From Acidobacteriota bacterium (GTDB lineage: Bacteria; Acidobacteriota; UBA6911; JACOSC01): a stretch of 44,888 nt of DNA. Every line of letters starts with the position of its first letter. Position 1 is the stretch's first letter. The notes beneath the pieces were generated by a model, which saw only the letters and a program-made list of their open reading frames with translations, was not told the DNA's origin and searched no databases. The stretch is from NCBI GenBank assembly GCA_016179055.1, contig JACOSC010000076.1, positions 1 to 44,888 of the forward strand, read 5' to 3'. The translations under genes and the position numbers were made by a program. Shown one piece after another: positions 34,450-42,139 of the stretch.

Positions 34450-34926
34450 ATGGCACTTACAGTCCCGTCACGGAAAGCCAGGGTAAATCACAAACCCTTT
34501 ACGTGCCGCACCCAACTTGAGTGGACGGGAGGCCGCGGCGGTATTCTTAGCGCAGAGGGAAAACCGGCCTATCGAGTCTCCAGTCCACCGGAGTTCAAAG
34601 GCCAAGAAGGAATTTGGTCGTCGGAAGATCTGTTTGTTGCCGCGGTGGACATCTGCACGATGGCAACCTTCTTGACTTTCGCAAATCAAGGCCAGATTCT
34701 GCTGGTCGAATATAAAAGCCAAGCGGAAGGCCAGCTTGAATTTGTGGATGGAAGTTATAGATTTACTAGAATTACTTTGCGTCCCGAAATAATCGTGGAA
34801 TCCACTACGGCCATTGCCGACGTGCAGAAGGTCCTTCACGACGCCCATTCAAAATGCTTAGTATCAAATTCTATAAAACCTGAGGTGGTTATTGAACCTG
34901 TCATAAAGTACAGCCGCTCTGATTAA
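34450..34926 (+). CDS. OsmC/Ohr-family protein
   Basis: A 158-residue protein. The ATG at 34450 has GGGGGAGG upstream; a longer in-frame version adds 35 arginine-rich residues that do not look like protein. The family pattern is visible: SPPEFKGQEGIWSSEDLF, the first cysteine in DICTMATFLTFA, and the second in AHSKCLVSNSI. The two cysteines would form the peroxidase pair of OsmC/OhrA organic hydroperoxide reductases. It is cytoplasmic and likely protects against peroxides. It is flanked downstream by the family B element, which starts 26 bases after the stop. Confidence 0.88.
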   Translation: MALTVPSRKARVNHKPFTCRTQLEWTGGRGGILSAEGKPAYRVSSPPEFKGQEGIWSSEDLFVAAVDICTMATFLTFANQGQILLVEYKSQAEGQLEFVDGSYRFTRITLRPEIIVESTTAIADVQKVLHDAHSKCLVSNSIKPEVVIEPVIKYSRSD

Positions 34927-34952
34927 CGATGCGTCTTTTCCGAATAGGGATC

Positions 34953-35143
34953 GTAACTGTGCACGGGGGTCGGGGGTCGGGGGTCGGGGGCCAAGGGCCC
35001 GGTGGTACCGATGACTGTTAGGAATTATCGTGATTTAGAGATTGCGTAGTAGGGCGGATGCGTAACGGATTGCGGAAATCTTTGGAAATGAAATCCAAGT
35101 AATATCGCCCGATCCCCGACCTCCGATCCCCGTGAACAGTTAC
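34953..35143 (+). mobile_element. Family B MITE-like element, copy 2, with 8-bp target duplication
   Basis: A 191-bp element starting GTAACTGTGCACGGGGGTC and ending GATCCCCGTGAACAGTTAC. The flanks carry TAGGGATC at 34945-34952 and 35144-35151, a perfect 8-base duplication. Internal sequence matches the copies at 7336 (inverted) and 35618 (for example ACTGTTAGGAATTATCGTGA). Non-coding. Confidence 0.93.
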
Positions 35144-35609
35144 TAGGGATCATCACGCAAGGACTTTGGGGTATCGCTGAGGTGGTTAATGTGGGCGGCT
35201 AAGTAATCTATCGGCCAAGGAGATAAGGCCACGCACCCTCCGGTGAACCTAACTTTGAAGCATTGGCTCAGAATGAGCTTCACCATTGAGACCAAATACT
35301 TCTATACCGTTCAACAGGTCCAAGGAAGGGTCCTCCATGTTTCCTCGCACGCCTCTATCATGACGTCGATGCCTGGGCTATTTGTCGCCTGAGCTTTGGT
35401 GAGATAACCCATGCGTCTTTTCTCATCTAATCCTTTTCCGATTCTTGTCGATAACTTATTATGAACTCAAGAGAAGTTTTGTTGGAAGAAAAAGGACGCA
35501 TGGCATAAAATGTGCGGGGCTTGACGAGTGAGAATATGGGCGCGAAATTATCAAATGAAAACATGCTTTTCAATGTGAAACAGGCAGCGGCCTGTCGGAG
35601 GTTCCGTAA
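35144..35609. other. Intergenic region, nothing recognised
   Basis: The stretch between two family B elements shows no protein-like frame, tRNA-like fold or strong hairpin. It is fairly AT-rich and may be a decayed gene or regulatory region. Confidence 0.3.
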
Positions 35610-35617
35610 GTATATCC

Positions 35618-35800
35618 GTAACTGTTCACGGGGATCTGGGGTCAGGGATCAGAGGCCGAGGAACCGGGGGTGCCGATGACTGTTAGGAATTATCGTGATT
35701 TTGAGATTGGGTAGTGGGGCGGATGGTTAACGGATTGCGGACGGTTTGGAAAAGAAATCCAACCAATACCGCCCGACCCCTGACCCCCGTGAGCGGTTAC
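35618..35800 (+). mobile_element. Family B MITE-like element, copy 3, with 8-bp target duplication
   Basis: A 183-bp element starting GTAACTGTTCACGGGGATC and ending GACCCCCGTGAGCGGTTAC. GTATATCC flanks it on both sides (35610-35617 and 35801-35808). Same orientation as copy 2, and only 474 bases from it. It lies just upstream of the por gene cluster and may separate it from its original promoter. Confidence 0.93.
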
Positions 35801-35893
35801 GTATATCCTTTATCTGTGATTGGAAAAACCGAGCTCCAGATAGGGAAAGGTAGTTCGAACGTCTGTCCATGGTTCGATGAGGTGAAATGAAGT

Positions 35894-36454
35894 ATGATTG
35901 AAATTCGATGGCACGGCCGCGGCGGGCAGGGAACGAAAACCGCGGCGCTATTGCTTGCAGAAACGGTAATTGAAGAAGGGAAGTACGGCCAGGGGTTTCC
36001 CGAATATGGTCCAGAGCGCATGGGGGCGCCCGTACGCGGCTATAATCGGGTCGACGATCAGCCGATTCGACTTCACTGCGGAATCAAGCGGCCAAACGTG
36101 GTCGTAATTCTCGATGCGTCCTTACTCGACAGTGAAGAAGTCGCGGATGGCCTAGCCGACGATGGCTTCCTGCTTGTCAATACCAACCGCTCTCCTGCCG
36201 AGATTTGGTCTTCTCTCTCGCTCAAGCCAACCCAACGTGTTTACACAACCAATGCTTCCGAAATCGCTCTCGAAACCATCGGACGAGATATCCCAAACAT
36301 GGTTATGATCGGCGCACTCATACGGTTGACAGACATCATGAGTATGGATCGTTTAGAGGAAAACATGCGAAAGAAATTTCGCCGTAAGTTTTCCGATAGT
36401 GTAATTGATGGTAATTTGCGGGCCATTCATCGCGCCTATCAGGAGGTACATTAA
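35894..36454 (+). CDS. porG: 2-oxoacid:ferredoxin oxidoreductase, gamma subunit
   Basis: A 186-residue subunit of the pyruvate/2-ketoacid:ferredoxin oxidoreductase complex. It begins IEIRWHGRGGQGTKTAALLL, the family's signature, followed by FPEYGPERMGAPV and a C-terminal helix region. Length is normal. The delta subunit gene starts one base after its stop, and alpha and beta follow further down. The complex oxidises a 2-oxoacid with CoA to acyl-CoA, CO2 and reduced ferredoxin in the cytoplasm. The subunit set fits pyruvate or branched-chain substrates; I use the por name for convenience. Confidence 0.92.
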   Translation: MIEIRWHGRGGQGTKTAALLLAETVIEEGKYGQGFPEYGPERMGAPVRGYNRVDDQPIRLHCGIKRPNVVVILDASLLDSEEVADGLADDGFLLVNTNRSPAEIWSSLSLKPTQRVYTTNASEIALETIGRDIPNMVMIGALIRLTDIMSMDRLEENMRKKFRRKFSDSVIDGNLRAIHRAYQEVH

Positions 36455-36455
36455 A

Positions 36456-36749
36456 ATGCCATCTCGACTGCTCAGCGATGGGGACGTCATAACGGCGGGC
36501 GGCCACATTACAGAACCTGGAACCGCTTCCCAATATAAGACGGGTTCGTGGCGGACAATGCGTCCGGTTTTCTCAGCCGAGCGCTGCGTCCATTGCATGA
36601 TGTGCTGGATTTACTGCCCCGACTCGGCGATTGTAGCTATTGATCAAAAGGTGGTGGGCTTTGATTACCATCATTGCAAGGGTTGTTCATTATGCGCCAC
36701 GGTATGCCCCGTCAAGGCGCATGCCATTGAAATGGTGAGAGAGAAATGA
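36456..36749 (+). CDS. porD: 2-oxoacid:ferredoxin oxidoreductase, delta (ferredoxin) subunit
   Basis: A 97-residue electron-transfer subunit. Two 4Fe-4S binding motifs are clear: CVHCMMCWIYCP and CKGCSLCATVCP. The ATG at 36456 follows AGGAGG by nine bases and comes one base after the gamma stop; an in-frame start at 36405 would overlap that gene. It passes electrons from the catalytic subunits to free ferredoxin. A 457-base gap with a mobile element separates it from the alpha gene. Confidence 0.94.
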   Translation: MPSRLLSDGDVITAGGHITEPGTASQYKTGSWRTMRPVFSAERCVHCMMCWIYCPDSAIVAIDQKVVGFDYHHCKGCSLCATVCPVKAHAIEMVREK

Positions 36750-36918
36750 GGCTTTTTGGGCCACGGCGCCGAATGCGATAAAGCATGAGGCCGGAAGAGT
36801 AAGAAGTCCGCAGCCGCTCACACCGGAATTCTCCCTAACTTGCGCCGGCGGGCTCAGAGTTTTTTAGTTATTATCATCGATTAGTATTAAGCATCATTAT
36901 AACGATGCAAGAAATATT

Positions 36919-37144
36919 GTAACTGCTCAGGCAATGCGTCTCAGCCCCGTAGGGGCGGCCTGTTTGTAGTAGCGATTCCTAGGGTAGGTCCTAAAGCTCC
37001 GGAGGAGCGACCTGTCCGGACGTGTTCGGCGCCGAAATCAACCCTACACAGGCCGCCCCTACGGGGCTTGTTCGAACTCACACATGGATTCTTGCTATAA
37101 ACAGGCCGCTCCTACGGAGCTAAAGGCACTGGCTGAGTAGCTAC
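36919..37144. mobile_element. Family A palindromic MITE-like element with 8-bp target duplication
   Basis: Starts GTAACTGCTCAGGCAATGCG and ends CACTGGCTGAGTAGCTAC. Perfect duplication GAAATATT at 36911-36918 and 37145-37152. Nearly identical inside to 6343-6568, with the same order of palindromes. It sits between porD and porA. The remaining gap (36750-36910 and 37153-37206) shows no gene. Confidence 0.92.
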
Positions 37145-37206
37145 GAAATATTCAACGAAGGGGACAACCTGCAGCGAAGATAACGCCCCGAGAGGAGTCT
37201 ACTATT

Positions 37207-38421
37207 ATGGGAAAAAGGGTGGCCATGACCGGTAATGATGCCGCGGCCGAAGCCATGCGGCAGATTGACCCCGATGTTGTCGCGGCCTATCCGATTACGC
37301 CGCAGACTGAGCTCATGCACAAATTTGCTGAATACGTGGCGGATGGGAAGGTCAGCACCGAGTTCGTACTGGTAGAGTCCGAACACTCGGCGATGAGCGC
37401 CACCGTCGGCGCCTCGACGGCCGGCGCGCGGGCCATGACGGCAACCAGCTCGCAAGGTCTGGCGCTCATGTTCGAGATTCTTCACATTGCCTCCGGATTG
37501 CGTTTGCCCATCGTGATGCCCATGGTCAATCGTGCGTTGTCGGCGCCGCTCAATATTCATTGCGACCATTCGGATTCAATGAGCTGCCGCGATACAGGTT
37601 GGCTTCAGCTTTACGCGGAGAACACGCAAGAAGTGTACGACAATATACTGATGGCCGTGCGGATCGCGGAACATCCCGAGGTCTTGCTTCCGGTGATGAT
37701 CTGTTACGATGGCTTTATTATTAGTCATACCATGGAGGCCGTAGAGATCCTTGACGATGAGACGGCTAAACGCTTTGTCGGCGAGTATCAACCCAAGCTG
37801 CAATTGCTTGATGTTGAACGCCCGGTGACAGTGGGCGCCCTTTATCTTCCCGACCACTACTTTGAGGCGAAGGTACAGCAAGCTCGAGCGCACCAAACGG
37901 CCTTTACGGTTATTCAGGAGATTGCCCAGGAATTTACAAAGCTATGCGGCCGATCGTACGACTATTTTGAAAGCTATCGGATGGAGGATGCCGAGCGGGC
38001 CATTATCGTGCTAGGTTCGGCCGCCGGCACGGCCAAGGAAGTCGTGGATCGCTTGCGGAGCGCGGGGGAACGCGTCGGACTGATCAAATTACGCGTCTTT
38101 CGACCCTTTCCCCACCATGAATTGGCAAAGGCGCTAGGTCGCACAAGAGCCGTGGCTGTGCTGGATCGCTCCATTGCTTTTGGTTCGATCGGTGGTCCCG
38201 TGTATCTGGAGGTGCGGTCCGCGCTGCTCGATCAACGAGAACGCGTGCTTGTCCTAAATTATGTTTATGGTCTGGGCGGGCGCGATATCTTCTGTGAAGA
38301 TATCGGAAGCGTATACGAGGATCTGCGCCGGGTAATTGAGATGGGTTCGACGGAAACGGAGACCATTTATCTCGGAGTGCGCCAAGAGAAATTAGAACAA
38401 CCGGTGCACATTGAAGTCTAG
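37207..38421 (+). CDS. porA: 2-oxoacid:ferredoxin oxidoreductase, alpha subunit
   Basis: A 404-residue subunit. Typical features: VAAYPITPQTELMHKFAEY near the N-terminus, STEFVLVESEHSAMSATVGA, the segment TATSSQGLALMFEILHIASG, SDSMSCRDTGWLQLYAEN, and a C-terminal domain with RVGLIKLRVFRPFPHHEL. Length and motifs are normal. GAGGAGTCTACTATT supports the start. Beta follows 78 bases later. Together with beta it forms the thiamine-diphosphate active site. Confidence 0.95.
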   Translation: MGKRVAMTGNDAAAEAMRQIDPDVVAAYPITPQTELMHKFAEYVADGKVSTEFVLVESEHSAMSATVGASTAGARAMTATSSQGLALMFEILHIASGLRLPIVMPMVNRALSAPLNIHCDHSDSMSCRDTGWLQLYAENTQEVYDNILMAVRIAEHPEVLLPVMICYDGFIISHTMEAVEILDDETAKRFVGEYQPKLQLLDVERPVTVGALYLPDHYFEAKVQQARAHQTAFTVIQEIAQEFTKLCGRSYDYFESYRMEDAERAIIVLGSAAGTAKEVVDRLRSAGERVGLIKLRVFRPFPHHELAKALGRTRAVAVLDRSIAFGSIGGPVYLEVRSALLDQRERVLVLNYVYGLGGRDIFCEDIGSVYEDLRRVIEMGSTETETIYLGVRQEKLEQPVHIEV

Positions 38422-38499
38422 CATGCGGATCCGTAAAGTTTTCGACAGTTTTTTTATGGCGACAGGCCAGCGAGGCCGCACGCCAATGAAGGAGCGGTT

Positions 38500-39426
38500 A
38501 TGTCCGGGCTAAGGGAATATATGGCACAAGAGGAAAGAATCACCGGGGGGCATCGGGCCTGCACGGGATGTTTGCCCATGGTCAGCCTAAAGCAGGCGCT
38601 GATGAATATTAAAGACCCTGTAGTCGTGGGCATTGCCACTGGCTGCATGGAAGTGGTGTCCACCATATACCCGTATACAGCATGGAACGTCCCTCTCATT
38701 CATAATGCCTTCGAGAATGCCGCGGCCACTGTCAGCGGCGTGGAGGCGGCTTATAATGCGCTGCGGCGAAAGGGGAAGATTGCTAAGAAGATCAAGCTGG
38801 TGGCTTTTGGGGGGGATGGCGGTACTTATGATATTGGCTTGCAATCGCTATCCGGCGCCATGGAACGTGGCCATAACATGCTCTATATCTGTTATAACAA
38901 CGAAGGCTACATGAACACTGGTATACAGCGCTCCAGCGCTACAACCATGGGCGCATGGACCTCAACCTCTCCGGATGGAGCGGTGAAGCTTGGTAAGCAA
39001 CAGTTACAAAAGAATCTCACCGAGATCATGATCGCACACGATTTGCCCTATGCCGCGCAGGCTGACATCGGACACTGGAAAGATTATATGAAGAAAGTGG
39101 AAAAAGCCGCGGCCATTGATGGACCCACATTTATCAACGTGCTCTCGCCTTGCACGCTCGGCTGGAAATTTCCCGCGGAAGACGGGATGAGTATAGCGCA
39201 AATGGCGGCGGAAACTTGCATATGGCCCTTGTACGAAGCGGAGCATGGGTATCGCAAATTGACCTATAAGCCACGTGAAAAGAAGCCGGTCCGCGAATGG
39301 CTGAAAATGCAGGGACGCTTCCGTCATCTCTTTCGCACCGAACATGAACCTATGATTGAAGAGTTGCAACGGCAAGTGGACCGGCGTTGGGATCTGCTGC
39401 TGCGTTTATGTGGAGAAACACCGTAA
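38500..39426 (+). CDS. porB: 2-oxoacid:ferredoxin oxidoreductase, beta subunit
   Basis: A 308-residue subunit that binds thiamine diphosphate and an iron-sulfur cluster. It has the cluster cysteines in RACTGCLPMV and GIATGCMEV, the TPP motif AFGGDGGTYDIGLQS with YNNEGYMNTGIQRSS, and the C-terminal cysteine in SPCTLGW. AAGGAG six bases before the ATG supports the start. It is the last gene of the por cluster. The C-terminal 60 residues are basic, which is common in this family. Confidence 0.95.
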   Translation: MSGLREYMAQEERITGGHRACTGCLPMVSLKQALMNIKDPVVVGIATGCMEVVSTIYPYTAWNVPLIHNAFENAAATVSGVEAAYNALRRKGKIAKKIKLVAFGGDGGTYDIGLQSLSGAMERGHNMLYICYNNEGYMNTGIQRSSATTMGAWTSTSPDGAVKLGKQQLQKNLTEIMIAHDLPYAAQADIGHWKDYMKKVEKAAAIDGPTFINVLSPCTLGWKFPAEDGMSIAQMAAETCIWPLYEAEHGYRKLTYKPREKKPVREWLKMQGRFRHLFRTEHEPMIEELQRQVDRRWDLLLRLCGETP

Positions 39427-39564
39427 GCGCGGGCAAATTTGGGCCCTTGTCAGGATTATGGGGACGGGGAGACAGACTATTTTCGAAAATTTCATTCCAG
39501 ATTTTCCAGGAGTTGATCATGCACCTTTTGAGGCGCCATGACGTATGAAAATAGCAACGACACC

Positions 39565-39649
39565 CCTGGGAGCGCCCCGACTACCGTCGGGGCAAGGGGG
39601 GACTCGGTCCACCACGAGACTCGCCGGCAGGGATGCCGGCGCTCCCAGG
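39565..39649. repeat. REP/BIME palindrome in the core genome
   Basis: CCTGGGAGCGCC at the left and GGCGCTCCCAGG at the right bound two hairpins: CCCCGACTACCGTCGGGG and GCCGGCAGGGATGCCGGC. GACTCGCCGGCAGGGATGCC is the same as the right end of the RAYT element at 16050-16072. This copy is 17 kb from the defence block, between porB and nfo. Confidence 0.88.
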
Positions 39650-39700
39650 TAATTTCGTGAGAGCGGGTGGGCTCTCGCAGCGGTGAGGGGTGCGTCTGCC

Positions 39701-40606
39701 TCAACTTCCTCCGTGATATAATGAGCGCAAGGTGGCCAGGTTTATTCTGTCTTCGGCCAGCGTTTTTTCATCCTTGGGGGTTTCGAGGATCTTAGGAATC
39801 TGAGCGAAACGACGATCGTTCATGAGAAAGCGAAAAGGGTCTAAGCCGAGGCAGCCCCTGCCAATGTGCTCGTGCCTATCGACGCGGCACCCCAAACCTT
39901 TTTTAGAATCGTTCAGGTGAAAAACTTTTATGCGGTCGAGTCCAACGGTTTCCGCCAAGGCGCTTATCGTGTCTTCGTAGCCGGCGCGCGTGCTGATATC
40001 GTAGCCGGCGGCATATATGTGACAGGTATCCACACATATGCCCACTCGCTCGGGTGCCTTCACCGAGCTGATGATTTGAGCTAATTGATCAAAACGATGT
40101 CCCACGCAGGTCCCCTGCCCGGCGCTGGTCTCCAAACAAATCTGGACTTGATAACCCGGTAAACGTGCGTGCAGCCCATCCAGCGCCTCGCCAACGCGAC
40201 GCACGCCTTCCTGCGGTGTGGCGGTCATAGCGGCGCCGGGATGTATGACAAAATATTCAATTCCCAATCGCTCGCATCGCTCCAGTTCGATCCACGCCGA
40301 CTCTACCGACTTCGCAAAAAGCTCCGTATGCGGAGACGCCAAATTAAGCAAGTAACTGGAGTGCGCGACGATGGGGGTTATGCCGGTTTCGTGACGTACG
40401 GCATGAAACGCCGTCACCTCCGACTCGCTCAAAGGGAATGCCTTCCACTGCATGTTGCTCTTGGTGAACAACTGTATGGTGGCACAGTCTATGGACGCAC
40501 CACGGAGCAAGGCCTGGGAAACCCCGCCGGCAATCGACATGTGCGCCCCTAAACGGAGCGCTTGGTCAGTTCCCTTCGATGAATACCTTTGGCTGCGCTT
40601 CGTCAC
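39701..40606 (-). CDS. nfo: Endonuclease IV (AP endonuclease)
   Basis: A 301-residue TIM-barrel, zinc-dependent AP endonuclease of base-excision repair. Zinc-site motifs are complete: LGAHMSIAGGV, FVIHPGAA, CLETSAGQG, GICVDTCHIYAAGYD, KVFHLNDSKKGLGCRVDRHE and HIGRGCLGLDPF. The family PROSITE-like signatures follow the usual order. The start is a GTG at 40606 without a strong ribosome site; the first ~20 residues are not conserved, so an internal start is possible. Alone on the minus strand. Confidence 0.93.
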   Translation of the reverse strand: MTKRSQRYSSKGTDQALRLGAHMSIAGGVSQALLRGASIDCATIQLFTKSNMQWKAFPLSESEVTAFHAVRHETGITPIVAHSSYLLNLASPHTELFAKSVESAWIELERCERLGIEYFVIHPGAAMTATPQEGVRRVGEALDGLHARLPGYQVQICLETSAGQGTCVGHRFDQLAQIISSVKAPERVGICVDTCHIYAAGYDISTRAGYEDTISALAETVGLDRIKVFHLNDSKKGLGCRVDRHEHIGRGCLGLDPFRFLMNDRRFAQIPKILETPKDEKTLAEDRINLATLRSLYHGGS

Positions 40607-40794
40607 GCGGCTACTGTACCATGGCCGTGCTTCGGCAGCAACTGTTTATCATCGTCTGGCAGTGCCTCAGTGCCCACAAAACCACAAAGCATGGCTCTTA
40701 TGGAGAATTAAGATTCGTTTACCCAAAGAATCAAGTTCCTTAACTGAGATTCGATAATAAGCCAATCAGACGGTAGAGGTGCCGGCCCCGCACG

Positions 40795-41220
40795 GGGGCT
40801 CTGGAGTTTGGACATTGGCCACAGCCTGGCGCGATCCTTTCGTCCCCACCACTTCGAGCGGGCACCCCGCCATAGCTCGAAGCTGGTTCGCGTAGCTCTG
40901 AAGGAGCGGGGTATAATAGCCAGGGGCAAGCGCCGCTCAGCCCCTGGTATGTAAGATTATATAAGTTATAAGCCCTGAAAGGGCGTGATACCCTTTTGCT
41001 CGATGAATTACGTACTGAAGAAATCGACGGCGGCCTACGAATTGATCTTCCTTAGTGCGCCCTTTCAGGGCTGGCGAGCTGCGGACGCTTGCTTTCCAGG
41101 GGCTGCGCTGCGCTTGCCCCTGGCTATTATAGAGCGCTCCTTCGGAGCTTTGGATTGTAAGCGGTACCCCACTCCAACAAATGTCCAAACTCCAGGACCC
41201 CGCGGGGCTGGAGTTTGGCA
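40795..41220. repeat. Family D palindromic repeats, copies 2 and 3 in inverted arrangement
   Basis: Two blocks facing each other. The left block has GGGGGCTCTGGAGTTTGGAC and ATAATAGCCAGGGGCAAGCG; the right block has GCTTGCCCCTGGCTATTATA and GCGGTACCCCACTCC..CAAATGTCCAAACTCCAG. Between them are AAGCCCTGAAAGGGCGTGAT and CGCCCTTTCAGGGCTGG. The whole could form a very long imperfect hairpin. No convincing gene lies in 40607-41472. Confidence 0.75.
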
Positions 41221-41472
41221 TCAGCGCGTTTCTTATGATCGAACTTCAGAGTCTTTACAGGGTAACTCAGGTTATAGTATGATTCGATTGCAAAACTTGG
41301 CGTTTCGTATCTCATATCCATGCGTGATCTGTGAGCGTGAAATGACACGTTGCCATCAATCAGTTCCAGTACATTCCAGGATCGACGACTCACGCTCCAT
41401 TACCGTTCCTGGTTTACGGTGGTTGGTTTCTTAGATGATCGGGCGATCCATTATTGAGGAAATTTTATTTTT

Positions 41473-42057
41473 ATGAAGAAACACGGTGCTAAGACGGCGC
41501 TTGTAGGTATGGTCCTGATACTGGCGTGGGGAACCGCCGCACTAGCGGCAGATCCGCCGCCAACGGACCTTTGGAAGCCATATCAGTTTCTCCTGGGCGA
41601 ATGGGTGGCGGAAGGCGGAGGGAGACCTGGTCAAGGGTCGGGAGCATTTTCATTTGCGTGGAGCCTTGACGGCAAAATCATGGTGCGCAAGAATCGCGCC
41701 GACTATCCCGCTGGACAAGGGAAGCCGACCTTGACGCATGAAGATCTTATGATCATTTACCCCGACCAAACTGGCAAGGGCATGCCGGCGATTTATTTCG
41801 ACAACGAAGGCCACGTGATCAATTACAACACCGAATCCAATGGAGACGCACGGTCCCTGACCTTCATCAGCGCCGTCTCTTCAAACAAACCACGCTATCG
41901 CCTGACCTACACCAAAACGGAGAAGGATACTCTGTCCATCAAATTTGAGATCGCCGGCCCCGGCCAAGAAGGATTATTCAAGACGTATTTGACCGGCGAA
42001 GCGCGACAGGTTAAGCCGGCAGAATCCAGTCACGAAAAACAGAACCGCCTGCGGTAA
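41473..42057 (+). CDS. Secreted protein of unknown function (lipocalin-like)
   Basis: A 194-residue exported protein with a clear signal peptide (KTALVGMVLILAWGTAALAA, cleavage near ALA-AD). The mature part starts LWKPYQFLLGEWVAEGGG, a pattern seen in lipocalin-like or DUF1579-like proteins (core sentence 'x-fLxGxW'), with several predicted beta strands (for example RYRLTYTKTEKDTLSIKFEI). No catalytic motif. The PrpD-like gene follows 82 bases downstream on the same strand. Family assignment is tentative. Confidence 0.7.
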   Translation: MKKHGAKTALVGMVLILAWGTAALAADPPPTDLWKPYQFLLGEWVAEGGGRPGQGSGAFSFAWSLDGKIMVRKNRADYPAGQGKPTLTHEDLMIIYPDQTGKGMPAIYFDNEGHVINYNTESNGDARSLTFISAVSSNKPRYRLTYTKTEKDTLSIKFEIAGPGQEGLFKTYLTGEARQVKPAESSHEKQNRLR

Positions 42058-42139
42058 CGGGCGGGTGGCCGAGCCGGGCAGGCCAGGGCGAGACATACCT
42101 GGTAGCTATCGCAATCGGCATTCTTAATAGGAGTGTAGT

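Noticed and set aside
40985-41434. 149-codon frame in palindromic DNA
   Set aside because: It runs through both arms of the family D repeats and has no protein-like features.
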